A stretch of DNA of 64,000 bases from Megalopta genalis (GCF_051020955.1 NC_135013.1:37587302-37651301); one strand, 5' to 3'. Shown: positions 36,301 to 50,618, counted from the stretch's first letter. Program-made: numbers and translations. The notes: generated by a model from the letters alone, not told the origin.

Positions 36301-39300
36301 CTTGCGCGCGATTTTCTAATGTGTCCGCCGTTTTGGCGCGCGCGCGGTCGAAGCCGCTGAAGCAGATTTTAAGAAAGTCTTTTCTCGTCTCTGCAATCGC
36401 GAGTGAATTAAAATCTCAATGTCCCGCGAGCACGGCTGCGTTTTAATAATTTCACGCGCAGAAATGTTTGCGTTCCGAGCAATGCTTATTTATGTGGCCG
36501 CCGCGTCGCTACTGGTGCAGTTCCAAAAAAAAAAAAAAAATAGTATTTGCCCACTTCCGCAGTGACGAATGAATTAAAAACAGAGTATGTATCCTTTTAA
36601 AGAACTGCTACGACTCCGCGCGTTCCCCCGTGCAAAGACGCTGTTGCAATTCGATCAATTTAACGCTGGCCCGAAGGTAAGCCCCCGTTTGCCTTTTGAT
36701 TTTTCAATCGGCCCGTGCGAATGTCCTTCTCGCGATGTCGCGTTGACCATCGTCGACGTGACCCGTTGACGTTGCCTCGTAAACGGCGACGAACGTTCCG
36801 CCGAATTTTCGCCAACTTTGTTGTTGCCGAGCGACGCGAGCGAGAGGGAAAAAAAATATAGGCCATGCAATCAGTTCGAACTGCAGGACACACTCTAGCG
36901 TGTGCGGCCAGCTCGAAAATAGCACAGGTGACACAGGAAACGCGGCGACGTGATTTTCTAGTGTCACCGTGTTATGACACACGAGGCCCGACCCAGCCCG
37001 GCGTCCGGTTTATGAAACCCAATACACTCGGCGATGGTCAACGCGTCGTCGATCCTGGTAAAAATCGGGCGGCGCTTCTCGGCCGGCGAACGATATTCCC
37101 GGCCGCGGATTTATCTTTTAATTGCCGGCGCGGTCTCCGCGCCGAAACTCGTCTCCGGCCGACGCGCGAAGGAGCCCGCGCACGGGTGTCCTTCGTTTCG
37201 TTTCTCCGATTTCGAATTCTTCCGTAGAAAACGTTCTCTAGCACGATCGTGACGTAATTTTCACCGCGCCCAGTACACACGTTTTCCTTAAACGGAGCAC
37301 TACGATAATCTCCTCTTGTTTAATGCTGCATTCGCTCGCACACGCACCCAGACAACATCCACCCACGTCCACGCTCACGCAAAAACGACCCGTGCAACCG
37401 TGCACACGTCGAACACACACACACACACACATACGCGCGCGTCCGTTCCGTATATGTATACTCAATATAATAATATATCCTATGTGACACAGTACTTTCT
37501 ACGCATCGACGGTATGTATGTATATAGGTATATCTTATCCTTATCGTCGTATCGTATCAGAATCATTTATTTTGTTCCTCCGGATGGCCGTTCCCATCCG
37601 TTTTGTTCCGTCTCTCGCCCGGTCATCCCGAGATTCCCGATCCCTGATCATCTTTGCCTTTTACGTCCCCGAGGACCACGCGCGTCTTTCGCCCCGAGCC
37701 GCGCGCACGCTGGATATAATTTAATTGGTAGACTCGTCGTGGCAGGGCGTCGCCGAACCTCGGTAAATTGGTCCTTCGTATTGAAACACGGCTAATTGCA
37801 TCGACGTTCGCCGCGGTTTCTTTTTCCCGTTCGTTCTGTCGGTCGATTCCGATCGGTTCTGTTCTCCATCGGACGAACTCCGTCCGGGCGGGCAACGACG
37901 CTGTGACAGAACACGAGCGCGTGGACACGCTTTTGCGAATCGTCGACCGAAGACGGAATTAGGCGGAGTGCATCGGATCGATTGTATAATTCCAGCGTGC
38001 ACGCAGCCCCGCGCAAAGACCTCTCTATATATCTCTGACACGCAATTCAGAACTCGCTTTCCCGGCGTTCGTAAATCTTAATGAAGGCTTCTTAGGCACC
38101 GTTCGAGACTCGATCCGAGGGATAATATTAAGCGATAAAAAATCCTTACGCCGGTATTTACGGGCTAACGAGCCGATCGATCGTCTCCCAATTATATTCT
38201 GTTCGCCCGCCGCCGAGCACCCCCGTTTCCCGGGGACACGCCGCCGCTCCCGCCGGTTTCTCTGCGTGTAGGAAGATTAATCGGGCAGAGTAATCGGTGG
38301 GCCGCGGGTCTTTCCGTCGTCGTACCTAATTTCACGGGAACTAAAGCGGACGAGGAGTCTCCCCGGTCGGGGAGATTCCTCGTAGAATGGTCGTCTCCAC
38401 GCGTGCTCGCGTTCCCGTCGCGTTCTACGGATGATTCGCTTGCGCCCTTAAACGGCTGAGATCCGGAAATCTAATGATTCGGTGTCAACGAAAGATCGTC
38501 AGAGGAAAACTGGAGGATCACACGTTCGCGGATCGGGGAAGACGTTCGAAACGGAGATCTCGTAAGACGAGTCGCCCAGAGAAGAAACCACGAACCCGTC
38601 CGGCCACGCTTGAAAACAAGCCTTTTCCCGGTCGACTCGATCGCTTTCTAATTATATTAATGGCATCGAAGCTTGCGTCGCTGTTCGCCGTCCTTTCAAC
38701 TTAGGATCAGAGGGAAACGCAACAATGGCATGGTCACCGACGGACGTCTCGTTGGTCCATTTCACGACGGGGGTGGGATTCTCGTGTCTTAATGAATTAG
38801 TCGGGGGGATGACCGCAACCAAAACGCGATCGCGTGTTCTATGGGGAGGGGGGACTTTCTTCTCTCGGCGTGCGTTCTATTGTCACTAGGCGATCTCGAC
38901 CGGATTACGTGTTTTGTTATGTTTAGTTTTCTAATCTTAAATTAAATCGTTCGTTTGTGTCCTCGGCGTGGTCGATTGTCGCGGAATATTACGACCGCTG
39001 GGTTGTCGTCGATGCTGTGGTGGTTCCATAGAAAGTGTAAGAAACGTCCCGGAACGTTGTAGGGATTTGGTTTTCCTACGGGCAATCGTTGTATAATGGT
39101 TGCGCTTGAAACAGCGAATCGACTGAGATAATTGAATTTAGAGTAAAATCATTGCCGTTCCTTGCTATTCGCGCAGACAATTTTCGTTCTGCCTGCAGAT
39201 CCGCAGCTCGATCGTGTCATCCGTACAACACCGAACCGATCGTGTTGCTCGAGGACTGCCTACGGTTGACTCGCTAAAATCACTGCAAAAAATCGAACGG

Positions 39301-41745
39301 AACATACTCCAACGTTAATGAAAAATCGCCAGCAATTTAACATCGTCTAGAAAAAACCTTATCCAAAGATTGCCTGTAGTTATTTCACTGCTACGAGTGC
39401 GAGGGGATCGAATAAAACGTGTAGATCGCGTTAAAAAACCTCTAACAACCTAACATCTTACGAAAGAATCCTTTGTTCACGGTGAGAAGGACAATGGATT
39501 TTACTTGTTCGAGTTTCCTCCGCGTTTCGGAACTGCGAACGGCCACTTTCCCGGTCGTTCCAGCGAAAAGTCCGTCGTTCGGAATAAATACTTGGTATCA
39601 CTATCGTTCTACGTCGTCTCTCGAGCCGTCGTCCCGATGGTAATCGATCACCGACGGTTGAAAAAGGAGATTCAGAGGGTCGAAGTTATTATCGAGGCGA
39701 CCGGGGCCGCGCAGTCGACGCTGTTTCTCGCGGAGATACGTTTTATTGTTTCCTTTCGTTCGCGTTTCTTTTATTGCTGTTTCCCCGTTCGTCTGAAACG
39801 CGAGAGACGGGGCTGGACGGGGCCAGAAAAGGAATCCTCGCCGGCCCCGATCGATAGTAATTAGATCCTTGGAAAATCATCGCCCCGAGGAACCGTCGCT
39901 CCTCCGTCGAGGTCTCGGAACCTAAACTGATCAACTCCGGTTCCTGCCGACTTATTCGTCGCGGTATTCCGTTATGCTCTCGATCATTCTCGCCACTGGA
40001 CCGCCACGCGATTTCTATTTTATCAACTCTTTGCACTCGGAGACATTTTAACTGTAAATCTAAAAATAGATTTCCTAAACCACGGTATCCCTATATTATA
40101 GGATTAGTGCATTTTATGCATACGAAGTTGAGTCTTATGACCAGGCTGCGGATCTTTATGCAAAATAAAAATTGTCTTCATCAATTGCGATAAACAAGAG
40201 CCAAGTAGAAGTTTCTTTCTTTCTTCAAACACTTTAGTGAATTAAAAATAATACATAAACAATGATAAATTGTTGAGATTTGTCCGGCATTTTAAATTGT
40301 ATCTACTCATTTTTATAATAAATGCATAAAATCCGCAGTCCGCTTGAGACATATGCAACACTTTCGACAGCCTCTAAAAATACAAACGACGTTGATGATT
40401 TAAAAATGATTTTCGTTCGTGATAAAACAATCTTCGGCGGTACCTCAGAGTGACCGCACGAGTGCAAAGAGTTGAGATCTTGCCAGATAGGCGATCTACG
40501 TTGTTCAACGCGATTCCAGTCGAACTTTCCCGTCGTTTCGATTTTCATGGAGCAGGCGATTATCCTTGGTGGAACTTGGCTAGGTTGGTCAGGTTCGGAC
40601 AGTTCCGTTCTAGATCTTTCTTGAGCTCCGACGATTAATATCTCGGCTACGGCCCTGTGGGTCATTTAGAAGCGAAGCACCTCGCACGATATATAGACCC
40701 GTAACGCCTCGTCGCCGCGGATCTTTGCGCGAAAGAAACATTTTCGTCGATTACGCGCGACGAGACGAATAGAAATGTCGGGAAATGGTCCCAAGAAATT
40801 TGCCACCACGCTCGTCCCAGCAAGGGTAATCCTACGGAAGAATGATCGTCGAAGATGCCGGATGATTCCGATCGAATTTTTCGCGGGAGCCGATCAGCAT
40901 AGCTTTTTTTCCGAAGCCCGTGCCAACGGAGACGCGCGCGATGAAAACGAAAAGCAAGTGCTGGAAGTGCGTGTCATCTTTGCGCGCGCGCGCGCGCGTG
41001 CGTGTGGTGTGTATGTGTGTGTGTGTGTATGTGTGTGTTCGTCGAACTCCGCGACTCCCCTATGAAAAATCCTACACTATACTCTTAATACGCAGGCCTC
41101 TAAAAGACTTACGGTAGCACGATAAACCTCTATAAAAATAAGAGCTATCCTACGTAAACGTATTACAAAAATAAATGGCATTGTACTCTGCTAAAGAAGC
41201 AAAATGGTACAGGCGCAATTGTTGGACGACGCCGGCGCGTCGTTTTCGTCGCTATGTAGTTTTTCTTTCATTTCTTTCTTTTTTTCGTTTTTGTTATCCT
41301 CCTTTCCCGTTTCCCCCTATTTTCCCGCCGTTCTTCCCGAGAACTCGGCCTCTTTCCCTCGAGCTCCCTCTTTCGTCGTCTTTTCCCCCCTTCCCCACCC
41401 CGCGCGGCCACCGCTGCCGTCGCTTTCCCGGCCCGATTAAAAAGTCGCGATTGATTTCGCTCTTATTAAATTCGTATATCATCCTCGAGCCTAGTCCCCT
41501 TGCTCGCTCTCGACCCACCCACGCGACCCCGTCGTCCCTCGTTCCTCGCCGAAAGTCGATTTAATTGCATCGCGCGCCGTTCGTACCAGGGGACGAGAGT
41601 ATCCGAACGGTCGAGTTAGGCTTGCGCGAGGATCCACGGGGTGCTCGGATACTCGAGCGTTTCGATTAGCTTGGTCGGGATAAATTATTCGAGTATCTGG
41701 CGCAGAAATGACGCATTTAAGTGGATTGAGTATTCGATAGAACCG

Positions 41746-41746
41746 T

Positions 41747-41814
<68 letters not shown>
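41746..41814. repeat. (GA)n microsatellite
   Basis: About 30 uninterrupted GA dinucleotides, visible directly. Confidence 0.95.
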
Positions 41815-41819
<5 letters not shown>

Positions 41820-42467
41820 TGAGGAGCGCCGACGTTGATCGGGCACTTTGAGTACCGTACTTTCATAGCGGCTGCATGAAATCGGTAAATCGTTTCAGGG
41901 TCACGAGTAGCATAATCGTTTGAGAATTCAAACGCGTGAGTAGCTTGGAAGATAATTTCAGAATCAGATCAACCCTTCCGAGTCTTGCGGCGGCGATTTT
42001 GTCCACTTCAGTGCGTGTAATTCATTTCAAGATCACGCTTCGTCCAAGCGTCTAGATCGAACATAATTATTAAACTGTTCAAATACGGGGGGAGAAATGA
42101 ATAGATTACGTTTCCAGTGCTCGCCTCAATTAATACTGTTCGACACAGTTCGACCATGCTTCGAGTATCCAAACAGCCCCCCGATCGCTCGCCGGCTCGG
42201 AAAAACGACGGATTTCGATGCTCGAGGAACGTGGATCGAAGCTCGAATTGTTTTCGTATCCGTATTTCATCGAACGCTGTCGGCGAATTTATTAGAAGAT
42301 CCGATGTATTTGGTAACGCATGCATAGTCCGTGGTTCCAGCGTGGGAAGACCGTCAGAAACTGCAACGGTTCGTTCAGCAACGGGGGAGACCGATCGTAA
42401 TTTCCCCAGGAATACTTTCGTCGAGATTTCAAATCGAAAAAATATAATACTGTCACGTTCGAGTATG

Positions 42468-42560
42468 AAATTAATAATAATTAATAATAATTAATAATAA
42501 TTAATAATAATTAATAATAATTAATAATAATAATAATAATGATAATAATAATAATAATAA
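42468..42560. repeat. (AATAATT)n / (AAT)n microsatellite
   Basis: Several copies of a nine-base ATTAATAAT unit run into AAT and GATAAT trinucleotides. It underlies the Tyr-rich reverse frame read here. Confidence 0.9.
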
Positions 42561-43519
42561 CATATGTACAGTTTGATCGTCGAACAGAAATTTAATCGGC
42601 GAAAGAAAATATGTTCAACAAATATATCTATCGTATATATATAATATATACATGTCCTGTGTCGTAAAAAGAAAAAAAAAAGAAAAAGAAAACAATGTTT
42701 GACAATCTCCGCTCTGTATATACATTGGTATGTAGTGTCCTGGATGTTGAAATATTTGTAGGGACGACGAGGGAGCACAGGGTGATTCGAATCAAGGCGG
42801 TGCGGTGCTTGATACGGTTCAGTCGCGAATATTCCGTGCCCCGAGAAACTCATTGACAACGAGGAACACGATTGCGACGGGGCAGGAATTTTTGACACAC
42901 CGGTGGTAGAAAGTCGAGGGATGACGATTGCTGTGCCCCGCAATAATGCGAGGCACGCTTCCTGAAGGCAGATAGGCCGGCACTATTTCTTTCACGGACG
43001 GTTTATGGCTGGGTGTCGAAATCTCAATGCGGGGAGAGCGACATGAGCGGTTCTAGGCGGGGATCAGAGTGTCGCAGTCCTTTTAATTAGCTCTTTCCCG
43101 CGAGCGTCTCCGATACGACAGCTCTCTCAAAGCTGTTGAACCAGAGGAAACGCCGGTACGCGTGTCAAGGCTTTGCTCGCTCTATTTCTGTCCGGTGGTA
43201 GACCCAAGAATTTCCAAAATTCCTACATCGATGCGGCGTACCGGCGATTTTCGTCCGTCCGTCCCTAAAAATATTTCCGAGTTCCAGGAGCACCGTGGAC
43301 AATGACAATTAATCGAAACGTTGTAAAGTATGGATCGATAACACAACAATCACATTGCACAGGATGCCTCCGCTCCTGGAGCCATTCCCATCCCCTGACC
43401 TCGCGATCTTCGGTTTTCACGGACGAGCAACAATCGTTCGCGATTGTTCCGTATACAAAAATGCCGTCTAAAAATCGGAGCTTCCGCCCGTTTGGTTTCC
43501 ATCGCGGCGCGGAATGAAG

Positions 43520-43576
43520 CTTGGAAGAGAGAAAGAGAGAGAGAGAAAGCACAATCGAGAAGTGTCGAGAGCGAAG

Positions 43577-43619
<43 letters not shown>

Positions 43620-43642
43620 CGCGCGAGAGAGAAAGAGAAACT
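43520..43642. repeat. Imperfect (GA)n tract
   Basis: GA dinucleotides with AA and GC interruptions over about 120 bp. A shorter similar tract lies at about 46003-46047. Confidence 0.85.
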
Positions 43643-46004
43643 TCGTATCAAGACAAAAACTCCTACATTCGTAAAACAGAATACAGCCGAGGGCTCCAAG
43701 TTACGCAATAAAACCTACTCTACGTCTGAAGGGAAAATTCGCAACAATCGAAACGAGCGAAGCGCGCGAACGATGCCGTTTAATTACCTCGACGAAGTCA
43801 TCGTTGCGGATCTTCGCTCGTTTCGCTTCGAAGGGAAATCACATGCTACTTGTGCGTCCCCTGTTCGAACCCGAGGGACGACGATCGATCATTAGAAAAT
43901 ACTCTGTCGTCGCGTGTATAAGTCAGTCGTCGGAACGGAAGGGGTCAGAGGAGCGACGAAAACGGGACAGGGGACTCTGTGCAACTATCACGTGGTCGAG
44001 AAGGACGAAGGGAAGTAGAAGAGAGAGTATAATACTTCGAGACTGCGATATCTTGCGATTGCACGTGCGAGACTGGAAAAAAGAGATCGATTATGCCGCG
44101 TCGTCCAAGAGAATCGCTTCGGAGAGCAGCTGTCAGACGGTCTTTGCCCCTGGGAGCGCTGCGAATTGCCCTCTGGGGCACATGACGTCGCAGAGAGGGC
44201 GGAGCCTTCGTCGACGTCGATTTAGCGTGCTCCGGAGAGCAATTACTGCCTTTTTTGACGCATAATTTAGCATAGCTTGTCTCCAAGTGGTGACATAATT
44301 TTTGTGAATATTTTAAGACGGTTCTTCATTGTTAACAGAATTGGAGCTGCTCTCCACGGCGACTCTGGAATGGACGCGCAGCCTAAGGGAAGAAACCTGC
44401 GATGAAAGACGAGAGCATGATCACCGAGGAAGAAGAGAATTTCGCTGTTTCTCATTCTTCATACTTAACTAAGATATTTACAATTTTGTACAGCGAAATT
44501 CGTGAGCGACCCGTTCCTTCCTATTCGTTCGCAGGAAATAGAAAATCATGGATATACGGGGGTGTGGAGTTACTCGAGATCGTGCTGCTGGATTACATCG
44601 AGTAGAATCACCTTTCAGATTACCCTAAACTCGTTTGATCCAAAATTCCTGTGTACCTGAACACCCCCAATCATTCGCGAACCGTTCTCTCGATCTCCTA
44701 ACTATGTACAGGGAAGAACGTACGAAAAGAAAACGATTCTCCCGTTAACCTAATCGTGTTAATTAATTAATTACACAACGCCCAGCAGATTTCGTTCGCT
44801 AGACTTCGCTTCGTTCTAAATTTTCCTAGAGATCTTCGTGCGATTAAATGTTTGATATTGGTCCGACATGTGCTATCTTGAAGGGGTGAGTCACCTCGTG
44901 TTTTCTCTTCGAAAAATATGAGGATCTTGGGGATATTGCATGCCAGAAATACAAAGGGAACCCTCGGACACGGCCGCGGCATTGCGGCCGGAATTATTGA
45001 GATCGTTAAACTGATCTGGGAACTGCGAAAGTGGTCGGGGCGCTAAACAATGCGTCGTCGTGCCGTGGTTCGACCCCGACAAGATGGCGGTTTCGCAATT
45101 CGCGCGAAATTAAAGCGCTCGTTAACAATTTAAAAATGTCTTCTCCGCAATTCGCGGAAACCGAATCGCCTCGTTCGAAATTTTAAAAGACCGTTCCGCC
45201 GGAATAAAAGCAACGCGAAATCTCGGGAAAAGATTCGCTCCTTAAGACCAAAGTAAATTTCGTCGGGCGATGAGTATTTAAAACATCGTCGCGATCAACT
45301 CGGCCCGAGTCAACAATCGTTCGCGCGTAATTTTCTGTAACAGTAAGAAAGAACAAACAAGAATGCTTTAAAATGGTGAACACGCTGTCCGCAAACGTTC
45401 CAGTATAACAAACAATGTCGTAACAAAGAGAACCTTGGAGTTGCTGAAGAAATTTCATGTTATCGACAACAAGCCATAAAAATACATAAAAATTTCGCGG
45501 AAATTGCACGAGCTCCGGAACTAAAATAAAACGGCGTATCTCCCGCTCGCACCCGATAATATCAAATTCGTATCGTAATTCGTATCGAACGATTTCAAAC
45601 GTCGTTATCACAGAGCAAGAGGAATTTACAAAGCGCGCCGATACGCGCGATCGCGAGAAATCGTCGGTCTTCGTCGACCGGCAACGGGCGCGCAAAAATA
45701 AATAGAAATAAACGAAACAACCAAACGTAACGATCTAATTAAAAACAAGAACAAACGGATCGAGACACGGAGAAACCCGGTCTCGATCGATCAACACAGC
45801 TTAAAAATCTTTAGCAAGCCTGCAACCCAATGGAACTCTGAAAACGTAGAATCGCGTGACAAAACAGCAGAGCCGTAACAATGTTCCCGACGAAAGGAGG
45901 GCGAAATTAGGTGCTCGCTACAAAGTTGTTGCTCCCGTTTCTTGAATTTTCGCGAGGAAGCACGCGCATCGAAGAGAAGAGCAGAGGAAAGAGGACGAGA
46001 GCCA

Positions 46005-46043
<39 letters not shown>

Positions 46044-46268
46044 AAGAGTAAAAAAGTTGGACGTAATAGTCATATGTGTGATAGTCGTATGCTGGGGTGG
46101 TTTTCGGGTAACGAAGAGGGTGTAAAAGAAAGAGAAAAGAGATCGTATGGCAAAGGATCGACCGATTAATTCGTAATTGTAATTTCTTTTCTTCCGGCAT
46201 ACCTACAAACTACGTACGGTTATTTACAGTCGTAACAAGCTACAAAATATGTATCGCTATATTTATAC

Positions 46269-46706
46269 ACAGGATGGACCACGGAACGTGATCAGCTTAA
46301 TTTATCCTGTGGTTCGATGGGAAATTCGTTCAGCTAAAATAACATGGTTTAAGCAGAACTTTAAGGTGATTGTACCAAATTTTTTATCAACCCTTTCTTT
46401 CCGGAGTTATCAAGTTTTTCTATAGGTAAACCTACGAACTTTTTATTTTAGATTCGGATAAAAGTATATATTATGATGCTTGTCGAATTCGTCTCAGTAT
46501 CCCCTAAAAAATGGATACAAAAAAAGGTCAACCTATAAAAAACTGAAAACGACCTTGACAACGCTGGAAAGAAGGGGTTGACCAAAAATTTGACACAATC
46601 ATCTTGAAGCTCTTCTTAAACCGTGTTATTTTAGCTCAACGAATTTCCAATCGAACAGCTAGCAGCAGAATAAATTAAGCTGATCACGTTCCGTGGTCCA
46701 CCCTGT
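46269..46706. mobile_element. Long-arm palindromic transposon relic, 438 bp
   Basis: The left end ACAGGATGGACCACGGAACG and the complement of the right end ACAGGGTGGACCACGGAACG match almost perfectly. The inverted similarity continues inward for about 200 bp per arm, with landmarks AAATTCGTTCAGCTAAAATA and AAATTCGTTGAGCTAAAATA. No ORF is present. The flanks are TA-rich, so a TA duplication, as for Tc1/mariner relatives, is plausible but not provable. Transcribed RNA would form a long hairpin. Confidence 0.8.
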
Positions 46707-49205
46707 ATATTTATATTTATATATATATATGTATATATGTATAGGAGCTGCGCGGACATATGCACGGAGGCTTTAAATCACAGCTTTGTAGTACGATTAG
46801 TTATGTATTGTTTATCCGTTCTTTTCCTCTGTCCGTCTCGTAGAACTGCACAATGACTAGCTAGCACGAAGGGCATCATGTTCTTGTTCTCTCATTGCAC
46901 CTATGGCCTCCGGAATCGGAATCTGACCGTGTTCCTTTCCCCCTCTGCCCCGCCAGGAGGAAGAGGAAGAACCGAGGGAAAAGCGTTTCTTTTGCTCTCA
47001 AAGTCGGAGGGCCTCGCGCGCGAACCCCTGATCGCTCGAACGCGCTGCCAAATTCAGATCGAATATTCGTGTCGATTATTCGGATCGACGTTGCTCCAAT
47101 TACGAGATATTCAGCCCGAGCGATCGAAGGAGAACGCGCGAGAGGACGAGGAGGAACGGCTCCTCCGCGTTTCCGGTCTGCCGTCCTCCGCCGCGAGTAA
47201 ATATCAGTCTTGCCCGGTGACTCTCTTCCGTCTCGTTTCTAAAATGATAAGCCTCGGGCATACGCGCGCAGGGAAAATCGTACTTTTCCATTTGTTCGGT
47301 GGCGAAGGAGACTAAAAAAAAAAAAAAGAACATGGGACCAGCTTACGATCGTAGAAGGAAGTTTCGCGGCGCGAACGTTTTCTCCAACTTTTATTTTTTT
47401 TAGCTCGTCTCGTCCGCGGCTCGCGCTTTCGCTCGAGATTTTCGTTCGTTTATCGTTTCTCGATCCCGCAAGATCGACATCCGTTTCATCGATCTTTTCT
47501 CTTGTTTGTCAGCTTTTTCCCGCTTCCCGTATCGAAACGAGAATCGTGTTCGCGTCTACTATGTCATGGTTCCTCCGCTTTTCTTTGTGGCTCGAAAAAG
47601 ATTCGTTCGATCGATTCACCGCGATAATATTCTAGAACGCCGCCGTCGACGGCGGCGATCAACCAACCGATCGATTATCGAAAGTCGCTAGACAACTAAT
47701 TCCCTAGACTGTAGTCGAAGAGAGAAAATAACGAAGGGAATACAACTAAAAGAGAGAGAGAAAAAAAAATATAGATCAACAGCCCTGCTATTACACTCCT
47801 AGTGCTTAGAACTAACGACCTGCACATCCGCTCGTCGTTTTATAATACATCCGTATGTATACGTATATACAATATGTGTCTGTGTGTACAATACACTTCG
47901 ATATGTGGAAAGTAAGTACACCCATGGAACTGATTCAAAGCGGCGCCCGTGGCCGGGCAAATGAGTCCTGCCGGTAAAATGACGCTTTCCCGACGGCCAT
48001 AAAGCGGCGGGAATCATTTGATCGACGCGCGCAATAGTCCTACCGTGGTTAAAAAGAGTTCATCGACACCGTTTCCGTCGGAGATCGTGATTTCAAGTTC
48101 ATTAAATTACAGGTGTAATGTCCGCCGCCACCTCCGTCGCTCGTGCGCTACGATTTTCATTGCGATCAATGTAGACCGCGGATCTTCGTGCCAATTAAAA
48201 TCGTTTTCTTTATAATCAGAATTGTTCTCTCTGCAGTTTCAGTGTGTTCAAGATAATGTGACGATAGTTCTCGATTATTCCGATGTTCTTACTATTCTTT
48301 TTCATTTCACGTGTTCGCTTTTGTTAAACAGATGCACCGGATCCGCAGTCCAGCGACGAATTTGTTTAGCTATTTATCTTGCAGAAACTGTTCAATCGTT
48401 AACACGTTGGCTGTCACGTCACCGGCAAAAATGTTCGGTCGAACACGACAATCAATTTCTCTAACATGGTCGCTCAAATAAAGCATTCATTGTTGGTATC
48501 TAAAAGACGCGAAACGATTGCAAAGCAATTGCTATAATAAACCTTATCTTTTCTATTTTTATGTTAACCCCTTGCCTTATAATATCGAGTCATGCTCGTG
48601 ACGAAGATTTCAAACAGTATCGAATACGTATTTTACACAACGGATGACAATTTTTCTCTTCATCTTCTTCTTCTTCTTGAAGATTATGAAAAAAGAAGTG
48701 CTGATTATTACAAGAGATAAATCGTAGGGCAAGGAGTTAAACCTGACGACCTGATTTTGTGGGACGTTGATGGATAACGATGTGGCAGACGTGTTAACGA
48801 TTATCACAACCGTACACCTGTATTTGTACACGTGAAACTACGACTCCCTAGTGTTAACGTGCACGGCGTGGATGCAATGAAATTTAGTGGATCGGTGGTT
48901 AGAAGGTACCGAAACTAAGAGAGAGAGAGAGAAATAGAAGTGACGGGCGAAGATAAAAGTGTAGGAAAAGGGCGGAACAAAACTCAAAGAGTCCAAAGCT
49001 AATTAGGGGAAAATCATGATGACCGTTTCACGGGTCCTACCACTACACGCGTCCTATGTCGCTAAAACGAAGTTTGCGTGTTTCTAATAATAATAATTGT
49101 AGTAGTAATAGTATTAATTAATAATAGCGATAATAATATATAGTTCTAGGGGGAAATATCGGTGGTGGGTGGTGGTAATGGTGTTGATGGTAGTGAGAGT
49201 ATTAG

Positions 49206-49386
49206 TAAGAGTAGTACTAATAGTAGTAGATAGTAGTAGATAGTAGTAGTAGTTGTTGTAGTAATAGTAGTATAGTAGTAGTAGCAGTAGTAATAGTAGT
49301 AGTAGTAGTAGTAGTAGTGGTAGTAGTAGTAGTAATAGTAGTAGTAGTAGTAGTAATAGTAGTAGTAGTAGTAGTAGTAGTAGTAA

Positions 49387-49430
<44 letters not shown>

Positions 49431-49498
49431 ATAGTAGTAGTAGTAGTAGTAGTAGTAATAGTAGTAGTAGTAGTAGTAATAGTAGTAGTAGCAGCATT
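49206..49498. repeat. (TAG)n trinucleotide array, about 290 bp
   Basis: Nearly pure TAG/AGT/GTA repeats with regularly scattered TAA variants. All poly-Leu and poly-Val frames across it are artefacts of the repeat. Confidence 0.95.
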
Positions 49499-50618
49499 AG
49501 TAATCGTAATATTCTTGTTTTTTTTCCTGTTTGTTTGTTTGTAAAAGTAATAGTAGGGTGTCTACCAAACACCTTCGGTAGAGACCAAATATGTCCGTTA
49601 TCATCTTTTTTGTAACATTTTTGTTTCCGTATCTTTAGATTTCCGATAAGCTACATCGCTCCGTGACATTGCTTTTCGTATCTCATTAATGTTTTCGTTC
49701 GTCTTCTCCTCCTTCTCCTTCCCTATCCTTTCCTTTTAATTAAATCCATTTCCTCGTACTTCGTACATCTCGTTCTTTTTTTCCTTTTTTTTGATATCAT
49801 CAAAATAGTAAACCAATAGTTTAAACGTTGTCGATAATAATTACTATCTATATCACAGATCCAAGTGACTAAACTCCTTTAAAAATATAATATAAATATG
49901 TTATGCGTATAATGGTTCGCGCATAATATATATACACACATAGATATATATATTATATATGTATATGTACTCGCAGATGTGTGATTGAAAAACAGGTAAA
50001 TCAAGAGAGTGCGGAAACTTGGAAAACCTTTTTGTCAGCCTCGCCTGGGTGGAGACGCGTTTATGCAAACACCGATGCGGCCACGACGAGGTGCCGATTG
50101 ATGGAACACGGACGAAACAAAAAATGAAAAAAAAGAGTGGCGTGTGGTGACCGGGTTTATCGATCCGAACCGATCGCGATCGTTGCAACGTGCACGTCCC
50201 TTCGAACGGTGCTACTTAGAATTTCACGGTTTAAAAACGTTTACGCTCGTCGAATCGTACAAGAAGCTTATCCATTAAATGGACCAATGGAATATAATCT
50301 GTATACTATATACCGGCGTGCGAATACGTGCGAAAAGACGGCGACCGGTTCACAACCGATCGCCCCTGCTTCGATCTTCCATCTTGTTCGTGTCCTTCCC
50401 CTCCTCGTTTTGGAAAAGTCGAAACAAGATATCGGCGCGTAAAAATTCTCCAACGATCGTGGATGTGAGAAGCGATCCGTCGCGGTCCAGAAAGCGGACG
50501 CTCTGGTTTAGGCACTTTGTTTAACCAGCACCGTGTTTCTTTTTTAAATGGCACGCGATCGAAGAGGGCCGCGCGCTCGTGGTGGATAGATCGTCAACTG
50601 CTGGCATAAACTGGCGTT

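Larger units (their letters stand above)
33337..50618. other. 17 kb stretch without a recognisable gene
   Basis: From 33.4 to 36.1 kb the sequence is AT-rich; from about 36.2 to 48.5 kb it is GC-rich with many CpG; from 48.5 kb it is mixed. I find no protein family, and the open frames are shadows of simple repeats or GC bias. The longest that is not repeat-derived is 45183-45695 on the - strand (170 codons), with no motif that I know. Simple repeats are CT near 34140-34205, TA near 35510-35570, AC near 37415, GT/GC near 40985, and those listed separately. The stretch lies downstream of the zinc-finger gene (- strand), so part may be a long 3' UTR; otherwise it is a regulatory desert. Confidence 0.55.

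Noticed and set aside
43265..43708. 147-codon - strand ORF
   Set aside because: Half of it is a Ser-Leu run from the GA tract; the rest has no recognisable domain.
49114..49572. 152-codon poly-Leu ORF and the opposite poly-Val ORF
   Set aside because: Both are readings of the TAG trinucleotide array.
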